The notes beneath the pieces were generated by a model. That model searched no databases. It saw only the letters and a program-made list of their open reading frames with translations, and was not told where the DNA came from. From Methanosarcina barkeri MS (GTDB lineage: Archaea; Halobacteriota; Methanosarcinia; Methanosarcinales; Methanosarcinaceae): 64,000 nucleotides of DNA. The DNA lies in contig NZ_CP009528.1 of assembly GCF_000970025.1 (NCBI RefSeq), positions 2,343,168 to 2,407,167 of the forward strand, in the 5' to 3' direction. The translations under genes were made by a program, and so were the position numbers. This document shows, one piece after another, positions 21,049-30,623 of the stretch. Position 1 is the first letter of the stretch. The number at the start of each line of letters is the position of its first letter.

Positions 21049-23862
21049 ATGGAGGGATTTGGCATAAACAAAATAAAGTTTTTATTACTAACCTTTTTAA
21101 TATTAACGTTAAGTTCAATTATTGGGGCAGCGGCTGAGGTTCACGTTAGTTCAGGTGAGTCTATACAGGACGCAGTGAACAGTGCAGGTGCAAACGATGA
21201 GATTATCGTCGCACCCGGAACTTATAATGAAAATATCTACATAGGTATAAGTGACCTAGTAATCAGGTCTTCTTCCGGTAGCCCTAAGGATACAAAAATT
21301 GTTGCGACCGACTCATCTAAATACGTAGTCCAAATTCATAATGGAGATCGCATAACAATTAAAGGGTTTAATATTTCTGGAGGAAAACATGGTATAGGCC
21401 TGGAAGGCTCAACAGGCAGCACTTTAATAAATAATGTAATACATTCGAATCAGAATTTCAGTATCTATCTGGCAAATTCAAATAACAACATTCTGATAAA
21501 CAACACAATTTTCAACAGTACAAATGGTATCAACCTGGTATTTTCTGACGAAAATAATATCTCGGAAAACAGGGTTTTTAATGATACTATAGGTTCAAGC
21601 ACTCATAACATTTTCCTGAATAATTCTCACAATAACAATCTTCAAGGCAATACCGTTTCGGATGGCGAATATGGAATAGCCATGCGATATTCCAACAACA
21701 ACAACCTTACCAGCAATAACGCTTCTGGAAATAAAAAAGGCATTTACCTGACCTTAAAATCCAGCGAAAACACGCTTTCGGGAAATCTGGCAAATTCAAA
21801 TTCAGAAAGCGGCATAATTTTAGATAACGCTGGCAGTAGCAATAACCTTATCAACAATACTGCCAGGATGAATTCCAATAATGGCATCGGGCTTGCAAAT
21901 TCCAGTAACAATTACCTAGCCAATAATATTGTATATCAAAACAGCAAAGGAATATATTTACAGTCTTCAGCCAGTGGAAATATCCTTTCAGGCAATATTG
22001 TGAATTTGAATCTTCAAGGCATTCAGCTTGAAAACGCTGGCAGTAATAACAACCTTACCGGTAACACTGTAAATTCAAATACTAATTATGGGATTTATCT
22101 GGTAAATTCCGGCAATAATTTCCTGCTCAACAATGTAGCTTCGCGCGATAATAAAGGCATCTACATCATGAGCTCAAGCGGAAACAAAATTTCTAACAAT
22201 ACGCTCTCGGATACTATCACTGAAGGGATAACCTTCTCACTTTCCAACAGCAACACCCTTTCAAGAAATAGGGCTTATAACAACAGTTTTGGAATTTTTT
22301 TGAACTCTTCAGATAGTAATGAGATCTCTAGCAATACTATAACTAGTGCTCGAAATTATAGTATTGCTATGTGCGCCGCTAGTAATGGTAACCACGTTTT
22401 TAATAATTACTTCAACAGCACATATAATACAAGGGTTAGAAACGCTTCAAATAACTGGAATACGACTAAAACCGCGGGCATGAGTATTACCGGTGGGCCA
22501 TACATAGGAGGAAACTTCTGGGGAACGCCTAATGGAGAAGGACATTCTCAAACCAGAGCAGATAATGACAATGACGGCATTACTGAAGAGATATTTTCCA
22601 CAGCCAACGTCACAGACTATCTCCCGCTTGTAGTTGTAGAAGCACCGGTGTTTCCTGAGGCAAACTTTTCAACTAACATTAGCAGTGGTCCTTCTCCTCT
22701 GACAGTCCAGTTCACTGACACTTCACAAAACGCAATCTCTTGGTTCTGGGACTTCGGAGATGGAAATAATTCAACTGCTCAGAACCCGGTGCATATTTTC
22801 TATGCAGTAGGAACCTATACTGTTAATCTAACAGTAACCAATGCAAACGGCACGAAATCAAAAAATGCAGATATAACCGTTCTGGAAAAAAATATTCTTC
22901 CTGTAGCAGACTTTACAGTAAATAAGACAAGTGGATATTATCCCCTTACAGTTCTCTTTAATGATCTCTCGCAAAATGCAAATGAATGGTACTGGGACTT
23001 TGGAGACGGAGCTAACTCAACAGAGCAGAATCCAGTACACACTTACTCCGCAGCAGGAACCTATACTGTTAACTTAACTGCAACAAATGCAAATGGCACG
23101 AAATCAAAAACTGCTACGATAACTGTTATGGAAGAAAGTAGCTCAAGTAGTGGAGGCAGCCATCACAGCAGCGGTGGCGGTGGTGGTGGTTCGCCTGAAC
23201 CTCAAACTAACGTTCAAGTCAAGGAACTTTCCCAGACAGGGGTTACAAACGGAAAGCCTGTAATGTTTGATTTTGCAAAGAACGCAACCTGTGTTGTATA
23301 TGTGAGCTTTGATGCAAAGAGGACTGCAGGCAAGATCACAACCATTGCCGAACAGCTCAAAACAAAATCCACTCTGGTTTCAGTCCTGGATTCGGGCGAG
23401 GTCTATAAGTACTTCAACCTCTGGGTCGGAAACGGCGGATTTGCTAACTCAAATAACATTGAAAATCCTGTGGTGTGTTTCAAGGTTGAAAAATCCTGGC
23501 TGCAGGATAAGAAGATCGACCAGAGCTCGATTACTCTAAACAGGTACAATGACAAGAAATGGTCACAAATTCCCGTGAAATTATTAAAAGAAGATAATAA
23601 GTACCTGTACTTCACGGCAGAAACACCGGGCTTTTCGTTCTTTGCAATAACAGGAAAAGCAGTCGAAAAAGAAAAAGTAGCTGAAGCAAAGCCTTCAACC
23701 AATACTTCAAAACTTGAGAAGAACAGTACAGCATCGGAGACAGAACCCGAACAGAAAACCGAACAGGAACCGGGAAAGAATAAAACCACAAGCATACCTG
23801 GATTTGAAGCGCTCTATGTAGTAGCTTGCCTTGTTATGGTATTCCTGCAGAGAAAAAAATAA
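21049..23862 (+). CDS. Secreted NosD/PKD surface protein with PGF-pre-PGF and PGF-CTERM
   Basis: 937 residues. An N-terminal signal peptide (hydrophobic FLLLTFLILTL) ends around residue 30. A right-handed beta-helix of NosD/CASH-type repeats rich in NN, S and G fills ~60-480. Two PKD domains follow (WFWDFGDG near 567 and WYWDFGDG near 650), then a Ser/Gly/His linker, a PGF-pre-PGF domain (~725-870), and a C-terminal PGF motif with a hydrophobic helix and basic tail, the archaeosortase sorting signal. It is probably an S-layer-associated glycoprotein. The ATG lies inside the only Shine-Dalgarno-like sequence (GGAGGG), so the true start may be a few codons later. Confidence 0.9.
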   Translation: MEGFGINKIKFLLLTFLILTLSSIIGAAAEVHVSSGESIQDAVNSAGANDEIIVAPGTYNENIYIGISDLVIRSSSGSPKDTKIVATDSSKYVVQIHNGDRITIKGFNISGGKHGIGLEGSTGSTLINNVIHSNQNFSIYLANSNNNILINNTIFNSTNGINLVFSDENNISENRVFNDTIGSSTHNIFLNNSHNNNLQGNTVSDGEYGIAMRYSNNNNLTSNNASGNKKGIYLTLKSSENTLSGNLANSNSESGIILDNAGSSNNLINNTARMNSNNGIGLANSSNNYLANNIVYQNSKGIYLQSSASGNILSGNIVNLNLQGIQLENAGSNNNLTGNTVNSNTNYGIYLVNSGNNFLLNNVASRDNKGIYIMSSSGNKISNNTLSDTITEGITFSLSNSNTLSRNRAYNNSFGIFLNSSDSNEISSNTITSARNYSIAMCAASNGNHVFNNYFNSTYNTRVRNASNNWNTTKTAGMSITGGPYIGGNFWGTPNGEGHSQTRADNDNDGITEEIFSTANVTDYLPLVVVEAPVFPEANFSTNISSGPSPLTVQFTDTSQNAISWFWDFGDGNNSTAQNPVHIFYAVGTYTVNLTVTNANGTKSKNADITVLEKNILPVADFTVNKTSGYYPLTVLFNDLSQNANEWYWDFGDGANSTEQNPVHTYSAAGTYTVNLTATNANGTKSKTATITVMEESSSSSGGSHHSSGGGGGGSPEPQTNVQVKELSQTGVTNGKPVMFDFAKNATCVVYVSFDAKRTAGKITTIAEQLKTKSTLVSVLDSGEVYKYFNLWVGNGGFANSNNIENPVVCFKVEKSWLQDKKIDQSSITLNRYNDKKWSQIPVKLLKEDNKYLYFTAETPGFSFFAITGKAVEKEKVAEAKPSTNTSKLEKNSTASETEPEQKTEQEPGKNKTTSIPGFEALYVVACLVMVFLQRKK

Positions 23863-24583
23863 AAGGACAACTAAATAAAGAGAAATAAGGGTCAAAATTC
23901 TTCTTTTTACTCCTCCTTATTTCTCCATTTTCCTTTAGACTCTTTTTTTCTCCATTTTTCTATTTTACTCTTTTTTTCTCCATTTTTCTATTTTACTCTT
24001 TTTTTCTCCATTTTTCTATTTTACTAGTTTACTCTTATTATTTCTTTATTTTTTATTATACTCTTTTTATTTGCTTTTTTATAGCACTTTTTTATTACTA
24101 ACAATAATTATCGGACAGATTTTTCAGGTTAGGGTGGTCGCACGCAATTTGATTTCAAGGAAAGGTTGAGTTTAATATCTTCATCCTGTTCTCCAGCTTT
24201 TGTTATTTATCATATAATATCAGCAAGTTTAGCCATACACTAACATTGTATATTTATTTTTAATTCGTCTCGACTAAACCCAGCATATTTATATTACTTT
24301 ATACATTATTCCACCTGCTCTGGCAATTTGGATGAAATATTCTATAAAGATAAAGCAAATTGTATGCATAAACGCATGTGGGTTCCTGCATATTTTTTAC
24401 ACAAGGATAAAGTAAAGCGATTCTATACGCTGTTGTAAAAGGCCTTACTTTAGATAACAAGAGAACTTTTTAGATCACAAGAGAACTCACCTTAGATAAC
24501 AAGAGCATCTACATGGAATATTATCTGTGACTTATCAGCCACTTAAAGCAAATTTAATTAGAAAATTTTATTGCTTTTTTTGA
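23863..24583. other. Spacer with poly-T repeats and an IS end remnant
   Basis: It holds the 28-bp repeat array at 23940-24023. An IS200/IS605-like end remnant at 24126-24155 matches, in reverse complement, the end at 28636-28660. A three-copy repeat of TTAGATAACAAGAGAACT lies at about 24449-24508. No gene is seen. Confidence 0.5.
23940..24023. repeat. 28-bp pyrimidine-rich tandem repeat, three copies
   Basis: Three near-perfect units of CTCTTTTTTTCTCCATTTTT plus CTATTTTA directly after a surface-protein gene. Their T tracts on the plus strand could act as serial archaeal terminators. Confidence 0.8.
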
Positions 24584-25999
24584 GTGGATGGAGGGATTAG
24601 AATAAGTAAATTAATTACTTTATTGTTAGTTTTTTTTATCCTGATATTAAGCTCTGGTATTGGAACTGCGAATGAAATCTTTGTCAAATCAGGAGAGTCT
24701 ATACAGTCTGCTGTAAACAATGCGGCTTCAGGCGATGTGGTAATTGTAAAGCCTGGAACCTATACCGAGAACATCAATGTAACCGTACATAACTTGGTAA
24801 TTAAATCCGAGTCAGAAAATCCTGCAGATACGATAATAATGGCTAAAGACCCGGCTTTAGATGTTTTCAATATACAGGCAAATAAAGTTACGATTAGCGG
24901 GTTTAAAATAATGGAGGCAAATAAAGACCATGCAGGGGTCTATATGTATAAGTGCAAAAACTGCACCATTGAGAATAGTAGATTGCTGAATAATACTATT
25001 GGAGTACATCTGAAGAATTCGGATTATAATTCAGTTCTTGATAACCTGATTGGAAAAGGTGATAAGGGAGTTGTCACTGAGCAGTCCAATTACAATACGA
25101 TATCCGGAAACCGAGCTTCAAAAAACAGGTACGGATTCTATGTTCCAAATTCTGAGGGGAATGTAATCTCAAATAATACGCTCTCGGAAAACAAAGATTA
25201 CGGAATCGTGCTTTCAACTGGAGTAGATAATACTATCTCAGAAAATAATGCTTCTGATAACGGTAGAGGCATCTACCTGGGCAATTCGGATAACAATAAG
25301 ATCTCAAGCAATACTATTACTTCAAATGAGGTTTTTGGGCTTTTTGTCTGTCCCAAAAGTGACAAGAATAGCGTCCTTAATAACTACTTCAATAATACTG
25401 TCAATGCCGTACCTAATAATGGAACCGATAATATATACTATATAGAAAAAACTCCAGGCACTAACATTGTCGGCGGACCTTATCTTGCAGGAAACTACTG
25501 GGCACAACCCAATGGAACGGGTCCCTCGGAAGTCACGCCTGATGCAGATGGGGATGGTATTGCTGATAAGGTATACAGGCTTGAAAACAGTGATTACGTC
25601 GATCGCCGACCTCTTGTAGCCGCTAAAGTAAAGAAGCCTATTCTTCCTGTTGCAAATTTCAGTACCAATGCAACTAGTGGTCATCCTCCTCTTTCAGTCA
25701 AGTTTACCGATCTTTCAAAAAATGAAACCGAAATAAACTGGGACTTTGAAAGCGACGGAAACATTGATTCGACGGACGAAAATCCGGTTCATATCTTCAC
25801 AGAGCCTGGAACCTATACCGTTAATCTTACTGCAAGTAACGAAAACGGGACTGCTTCCAAAAATTATATAATAGTCGTTCTTGAAGGACAAGAGACTCAA
25901 GAACCTGTCTGGCAGAATAAAATTGAGAGTTTACCTGGCTTTGAATTGATTTATGGAATTTTTGGTTTGCTTGCGGTTTTCCTGTATAGAAAAAGATGA
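24584..25999 (+). CDS. Secreted NosD/PKD surface protein with PGF-CTERM
   Basis: 471 residues, a shorter paralogue of the product of 21049-23862. It has a signal peptide (LLLVFFILILSS), beta-helix NosD repeats at ~50-300, one PKD-like domain (EINWDFESDGNIDS, ~365-440), then PGF plus hydrophobic helix plus RKR. The GTG start at 24584 is followed within the frame by GGAGGGATT, exactly as in the paralogue, so the real start could be downstream (see findings). It is expected on the cell surface after archaeosortase processing. Confidence 0.87.
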   Translation: MDGGIRISKLITLLLVFFILILSSGIGTANEIFVKSGESIQSAVNNAASGDVVIVKPGTYTENINVTVHNLVIKSESENPADTIIMAKDPALDVFNIQANKVTISGFKIMEANKDHAGVYMYKCKNCTIENSRLLNNTIGVHLKNSDYNSVLDNLIGKGDKGVVTEQSNYNTISGNRASKNRYGFYVPNSEGNVISNNTLSENKDYGIVLSTGVDNTISENNASDNGRGIYLGNSDNNKISSNTITSNEVFGLFVCPKSDKNSVLNNYFNNTVNAVPNNGTDNIYYIEKTPGTNIVGGPYLAGNYWAQPNGTGPSEVTPDADGDGIADKVYRLENSDYVDRRPLVAAKVKKPILPVANFSTNATSGHPPLSVKFTDLSKNETEINWDFESDGNIDSTDENPVHIFTEPGTYTVNLTASNENGTASKNYIIVVLEGQETQEPVWQNKIESLPGFELIYGIFGLLAVFLYRKR

Positions 26000-26078
26000 G
26001 AAATTCTGAAGGGGAAAAAGATTAAGGGAACTTAAAGAATCAAAGAAAAACATGAGTCAGTGACGGGAGTGGGGTTTA

Positions 26079-26738
26079 ATGGGGTTATGGGAGAGATTTG
26101 ACAGGCATTCAGAGAAATATGACGCCTGGTACGAGAAATATAAACCTGCATACGAATCCGAGCTTCTTGCCCTGAGATCTGTTCTTCCCGAAAATCCGGA
26201 GAAATTGAAAGCTCTCGAAATTGGAGCTGGTACAGGCAGATTCGCTTCGGCTCTTGGGATTGGACTCGGACTTGAACCGGCAAGAGCTATGGCAATGCTT
26301 GCAAAGCAACGAAGACTGGAAGTCTTGCTTGGTGTTGCGGAGTTTCTGCCCTTTAAAAGAGAGAAACTTGATCTTGTTTTAATCGTTACTGCACTTTCTT
26401 TTTTTAAAAATCCGAACCAGGCACTCAAGGAAGCTCTGAGGGTATTGAAACCAGGCGGACAAATTATAGTTGGAATACTTGATAGGGACAGCCCTCAGGG
26501 ACGCTGCATTGAGTCGGAGAAAAAAGAAAGCAAATTTTCCGCAGAGGCACATTTTCTTTCTGCAACAGAAGTCTTAACTTATCTTTTAGAAATTGGGTTT
26601 GAAAATCTCGAGATCTGCCAGACTCTTTTTAAAAAGCCTGAGAAAATCGAATCTGTTGAACTTCCGGAAAAAGGGCATGGAAAAGGAAGATTTGCAGTAA
26701 TTTCAGCAAGAAAGACATTTCATGGATTCGGGAATTGA
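26079..26738 (+). CDS. Class I SAM-dependent methyltransferase
   Basis: 219 residues with the motif I glycine loop ALEIGAGTGRFASALG near 46-61, an acidic post-motif region, DLVLIVTALSFF near 101 (motif IV equivalent) and EALRVLKPGGQIIVGI (motif VI), as in UbiE/Methyltransf_11 enzymes. The substrate is not evident. It lies 80 bp after the surface protein. Confidence 0.85.
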   Translation: MGLWERFDRHSEKYDAWYEKYKPAYESELLALRSVLPENPEKLKALEIGAGTGRFASALGIGLGLEPARAMAMLAKQRRLEVLLGVAEFLPFKREKLDLVLIVTALSFFKNPNQALKEALRVLKPGGQIIVGILDRDSPQGRCIESEKKESKFSAEAHFLSATEVLTYLLEIGFENLEICQTLFKKPEKIESVELPEKGHGKGRFAVISARKTFHGFGN

Positions 26739-26819
26739 AATATTTATATTCCGAATTATTATAAGAAATCAATATAATAAATAGAATGTCCTCAATTCCA
26801 TTTTTAAAGGAAATAATAA

Positions 26820-26899
26820 ATTGATAATTGGACTAATTGATAATTGGGCTAATTGATAATTGGACTAATTGATAATTGAGCTAATTGATAATTGGGGGG
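26820..26899. repeat. 16-bp tandem repeat, five copies
   Basis: Five units of TTGATAATTGGACTAA (variants GGGCTAA, GAGCTAA and GGGGGG) directly upstream of the protoglobin remnant. The last unit runs into the G-rich ribosome-binding site. Confidence 0.8.
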
Positions 26900-26908
26900 T
26901 TAAAATTA

Positions 26909-27574
26909 ATGTCCATAGAAAAAATTCAGGGTTACACCTACGGAAAGACAGAAAATATGTCTCCTCTTAACCTGGAGGATCTGAAACTATTAAAAGAGGC
27001 TGTGATGTTTACAGAAGAGGATGAGAAATACCTCAAGAAAGCAGGAGAAGTGCTGGAAGACCAGGTTGAGGAGATTATTGACACCTGGTATGGATTTGTG
27101 GGTTCACATCCGCATCTACTCTATTATTTCACCAGTCCAGACGGAATTCCCAACGAAGAATATCTTGCTGCTGTAAGAAAACGTTTTTCCAAGTGGATTC
27201 TTGATACATGCAACCGCAACTACGACCAGGCCTGGCTGGATTATCAATATGAGATATAGTCACGCCTACAATTATTGCAACAAAAACTCATTGTACCTTA
27301 TTGAGTAGTTGCATTATTTATCCTCGTGACTATAGGTCTGCGACATCACCGGACCAAGAAGAAACGGACCGACAATGTAGAATCTGTTCCAAACATAAAC
27401 TATCGCTATCTTGTCGCTTTTATTTACCCGATAACAGCAACAATTAAACCTTTTCTTGCAAAGAAAGGGCACACTTCCGAGGGAGTGGAAAAGATGTATC
27501 AGGCCTGGTTTAAGGCAATAACACTGCAGGTGACTTTATGGAGTTATCCTTATGTGAGGCAAGGGGATTTTTGA
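26909..27574 (+). pseudogene. Protoglobin gene interrupted by a MITE-like insertion
   Basis: It closely resembles the M. acetivorans protoglobin, a heme protein of about 195 residues that binds O2, CO and NO. The first 116 codons (MSIEKIQGYTYGKTEN through AWLDYQYEI) and the last ~80 (GLRHHRTKK through YPYVRQGDF) are intact. Between them sits a 78-bp insertion, TAG being its first codon and TGA following 15 codons on. Removing the 78 bp restores the frame exactly. The break falls just before the predicted proximal heme histidine in GLRHH, so the truncated product cannot bind heme normally. The ATG at 26909 follows GGGGGGTT. Confidence 0.93.
27257..27332. mobile_element. 76-bp MITE-like palindromic element with TA duplication
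   Basis: It begins TAGTCACG and ends CGTGACTA as perfect 8-bp terminal inverted repeats, extended to 10 bp by flanking TA dinucleotides at 27255-27256 and 27333-27334. A TA target duplication is typical of IS630/Tc1-like transposition. Inner arms ATTATTGCAAC and GTTGCATTAT and a centre ACTCATTG/TTATTGAGT also pair imperfectly, giving a nearly full-length hairpin. It has no coding capacity. Confidence 0.85.
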
Positions 27575-27779
27575 GAGACGACGAAGAGCAGAAATTTTAG
27601 TCATTGTAACACTGCTTTGAAACTAGATCAAAACTAATAATTTTCTTCTAAAAAGGGAAATAATTTTCTAAAAATGTAAGTGATTCTCTAAAAATAAAGG
27701 GGATCTCTAATTAAATTAAGGCTCTTTATCCTTTTTTCATCTATATTACCATCTACTGATCGTCATCTAAAAACCTATA

Positions 27780-28336
27780 TTATCTCAAAAACTTTGAGAC
27801 AAAAGGAGAAGTGTCTCCTCTGCGCAAGAAATGTCCGGAAGGTCCTTCTCCAAGGAATTCGGAGAACCATGACTCGTGCTCGATTTCTTCGTTAAGGATC
27901 GCCTGAGACCGTAGGTACGGTGGTCTTTGCCGGCAGTCATATTGCAGATTTCGGTATATCCGCGTACTGCACACCTTTCTGCGTTAACAAGTACTTGCAG
28001 CATTGCCTGCACGTCTGTCGGATCTTCCGGGAGATACGCCGGTGAGCAAGCGGAAATATCGTGGAAGTCATTCATGTTTCTGAGAAGTTTTCCACCCAGT
28101 TCGTAAATCCTGGGTATAAGAGCTTCAAAGTGGTTCCTGTCTTCGACTCGGGCCGTTTCAGCAATCTCTTTTATTCCTTCTCCTTCCAGGCCAATTAAAT
28201 TAAACCTCAATATGGTATAGTAGTAGTAAGTTGTGAGTTCGGCAGAAGCATTTTTGATCAAAAGTTCTAGCAGTTTTTCAATGTCAACTCCAGCCTTCTC
28301 TACAACTTCTCTTGCCACTTTTGCCACAGTAATCAA
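27780..28336 (-). pseudogene. Dps-like ferritin (DPSL), frameshifted
   Basis: Encodes a ferritin-like dodecamer-type protein with the helical motifs SAELTTYYYYTILRFN, ARVEDRNHFEALIPRIYELGG and NAERCAVRGYTEICNMTAGKDHRTY, including the Glu/His ferroxidase ligands and the two cysteines usual for Dps-like proteins. Near 27905 the frame is lost. The expected continuation QAILNEEIEHESWFSEFLG through PFVSKFLR is present in another frame down to 27780. About four bases of a CTCTCTC-type run seem to have been deleted. The in-frame product ends at 27785 with a foreign tail and lacks the last metal-binding helix. A sequencing error could mimic this. Confidence 0.88.
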
Positions 28337-28635
28337 TCCTGTTGTAGCTATCGATTTTATGATCTGTTATTAATTTATTATTATATTTTTATTAAATTAC
28401 TAATATATTATAATCGACCTTATATATCCATTTTGAAACAATCCTACAGCTATAATCTTAAAAATAAAATTGCGGGCGGCTACCCCATCCTTTAGAAGCT
28501 GGCCGATTATTACTGACAATAATGAAACATAATAGTCTACTGGTGGATTGGAACTTGTTCCGTACTTTCATGCCAAATTGGACTACTGTCGTTATGTATA
28601 TATGTTAACGCCATTAAGTAATGGTAATTATGAAA
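28337..28635. other. Spacer with IS200/IS605-like end remnants
   Basis: ATTGCGGGCGGCTACCCCAT at 28469-28488 is a diverged copy of the GC-rich end at 28643-28663, marking an old element boundary. No gene is seen. Confidence 0.45.
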
Positions 28636-29352
28636 ATCAAATTGCGTGCGGCCACCCCACCCTAAAGGATGGGGTATGCTTCGGGCCGCCCGCCCGGTTA
28701 TTTTGGTACTTAGAACTCATTAATTCTACGTTTCCTGGATTATTTTAACCTCTATGATTGAGCTTCTGTTTTCGTTTTTCCCTGCGATTCCTTAATATAA
28801 TGCTTGATTGTGTCAGCAGTTACATTCCCAATAGATCGATAGAACTTTCCACTTGACCATAGACTTCCACTCCAATACTGGTGTCTCATTTCAGGATGAA
28901 GCTTGAAAAGTCTGTAAGAACTTCCTCCTTTCAAGTATTGAATTACCTTTGATAGAGAAGTACTTGGATGAAACTCTAGAAACAAGTGAACATGATCATC
29001 TACAACTTCCATTGCATGAATTTTGTAGCCTTTTTCCATGCAAATACTGTTGAGAATCAACTCGCAATCCTTTTTAATCCGCTTGTTGTAGAATATACTG
29101 TATCGATATTTAGGTACCAACACGATGTGGTAGGTAATCTGACCATAGCCATGGCTAAAACTACGTAGTTCCAACATTGTATCACATCCTAGCCATAGGT
29201 GGCTGGCACCACCTGTGGTTATGGTGCCAAAAAAAACTTTATTTTACAAAGAAATGATGATTGAAACAGTTATGCGAATATAAAATAGCCAGCGAGGGTT
29301 CACTTCATCCCCGACCTAAAGGTCAGGGTATTCGTGACCCTCTGCGCTCCCA
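28636..29352 (-). mobile_element. IS200/IS605-family element, tnpA only
   Basis: The transposase at 28752-29177 lies between two structured ends. One is a GC-rich stretch at 28643-28695 with an ACCCCACCC/GGATGGGGT hairpin. The other at 29302-29352 has the GACCT/AGGTC hairpin followed by GTATTCGTGACCCTCTGCGC. The family transposes as single strands and recognises such hairpins. The right-hand end abuts a truncated IS4-type transposase. No tnpB gene is present. Confidence 0.75.
28752..29177 (-). CDS. tnpA: IS200/IS605 transposase TnpA
   Basis: 141 residues, normal length for the Y1 HUH transposases. The HUH motif is HVHLF near 62. The nucleophilic tyrosine is predicted in ADTIKHYIKESQGK near 128. 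The ITYHIVLVPKYR opening and QYWSGSLWSSGKFYRSIG are family signatures. It appears intact. Confidence 0.93.
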   Translation of the reverse strand: MLELRSFSHGYGQITYHIVLVPKYRYSIFYNKRIKKDCELILNSICMEKGYKIHAMEVVDDHVHLFLEFHPSTSLSKVIQYLKGGSSYRLFKLHPEMRHQYWSGSLWSSGKFYRSIGNVTADTIKHYIKESQGKTKTEAQS

Positions 29353-29949
29353 TAGTAATAAAGTTTAAAAGAAGAGCATACAAAGGCAAGCAAAAACAGG
29401 ACGAGATGATTGTACGTCTTGTTGCAGTCTATAATGACGAGGATGAAAAGTACCATATTTATATCACAAATATTCAGAAAGATATTTTGAATGCAAAAGA
29501 CATTGCAAACCTATATGGAGCAAGATGGGACATAGAACTGTTGTTTAAGGAATTGAAAAGCAAATATGCGCTGGACGTTCTTGAAACAAAGAATGTGCAG
29601 GTAATTGAAGCTCTAATCTGGACAGCAATATTGACACTAATCGTTAGCAGAAGAATTTATTCTCTTGTAAGAAACTCAATAACTTATCCTGAAAAAATGG
29701 CTAGATATACACAGTTACGTTGGAGTACAATATTTGCAGAGAATGCATCGGATTTGTTGACAGTAATTCTGCATAGATGTGGAATTCAAAGAACTTTTGA
29801 AACGATAATGAGCGTATATGAAAGTCAAGCATTAGATCCTCATGTAAACAGAGAAAGGTTTAGAGATGAATGGTTGGAGTAATAAATGAAAAATTGGATT
29901 CAAAAAAAGTAACAGAAGAAGGAAATAAATCCTTAACCGATGACCAATG
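29353..29949 (+). pseudogene. IS4-family transposase, 3' fragment
   Basis: The last ~180 codons of the same transposase found complete at 38677-39984, with only a few changes (ARWDIELLFKELKSKYALDV contains the catalytic Glu). The 5' half is missing and replaced by the IS200/IS605 end, so the product lacks both catalytic Asp residues. The downstream IS end (CTTAACCGATGACCAATG) is preserved at 29932-29949. Confidence 0.9.
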
Positions 29950-30090
29950 GAAATTCTTCAAATTTTTTATCTGATTATTTGCTGACCTTTTCTATTGCTA
30001 TGTCTAAACTTATATACTTTAATTTATATTTTCTTATAAGTAATTTATAATACTTGCAGCCTGCCAGATCTTCAATCTGCCGACAGGCTC

Positions 30091-30110
30091 ATATAAAGCG
30101 CGCTTTAAGG
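30091..30110 (+). promoter_or_regulatory. Palindrome overlapping a TATA box, candidate operator
   Basis: TAAAGCGCGCTTTA at 30094-30107 is a perfect 14-bp palindrome. It overlaps the TATA-like ATATAAAG at 30091-30098, about 65 bp before the glutaredoxin start. A repressor bound here would block TBP. No regulator is identified. Confidence 0.45.
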
Positions 30111-30162
30111 TAAAGTCATAGGTGTACTGCCATAACTTTATCATAGCCGGGGGTTTAACCGA

Positions 30163-30468
30163 ATGGATGTATCTAATCTGGATAAAGATAAAGGAGATCA
30201 CATTTCTGGAATTGACAGAGGTAAGATTGTAATGTATGGGCTTAGCACCTGTGTATGGTGTAAAAGGACAAAGAAACTGCTTACCGATCTTGGTGTGGAC
30301 TTCGATTTTATATACGTGGATAGACTTAAAGGAGAAGAAGAAAATCAGGCTGTTGAGGAAGTAAGACACTTCAACCCTTCAACCTCTTTCCCGACAACTG
30401 TTATAAATGGAGAAAAAGCGATCGTAGGTTTTAAAGAAAAAGAAATCCGTGAAGCTCTTGGATTTTAA
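30163..30468 (+). CDS. Glutaredoxin-family protein
   Basis: 101 residues with the redox-active CVWC at 30-33 behind the strand KIVMYGLST, a cis-Pro segment SFPTTVING near 80 and a Gly-containing GFKEKEI close. A ~20-residue N-terminal extension precedes the fold. It has a GGGGGT ribosome-binding site. The neighbouring ferredoxin:disulfide reductase is a plausible electron donor. Methanosarcina lack glutathione, so coenzyme M or B thiols or protein disulfides are likelier substrates (inference). Confidence 0.9.
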   Translation: MDVSNLDKDKGDHISGIDRGKIVMYGLSTCVWCKRTKKLLTDLGVDFDFIYVDRLKGEEENQAVEEVRHFNPSTSFPTTVINGEKAIVGFKEKEIREALGF

Positions 30469-30502
30469 GGATAAATTAGACTAAGACTAAAAGAAAAGGT
30501 TT

Positions 30503-30527
30503 TTGAGAAAGTTTTCTCAATTTTTTT
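30503..30527 (+). terminator. Hairpin plus T7 tract
   Basis: TTGAGAAA, loop GT, then TTTCTCAA, followed by seven T. It lies 35 bp after the glutaredoxin stop and suggests separate transcription or attenuation before the reductase gene. Confidence 0.6.
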
Positions 30528-30623
30528 GTTTTTAATAAAACTTTTTCTCAAAAAGTTTTTGTTTAAGGGGGAATTGGGCTGAAAGAAGAGGAAGCCACTG
30601 AAGAAGGAATAACCAAAGAACTA

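Noticed and set aside
27257..27304. Protoglobin TAG read as pyrrolysine to bypass the insertion
   Set aside because: Readthrough of the TAG meets an in-frame TGA 15 codons later, still inside the insertion, so no full-length protein results.
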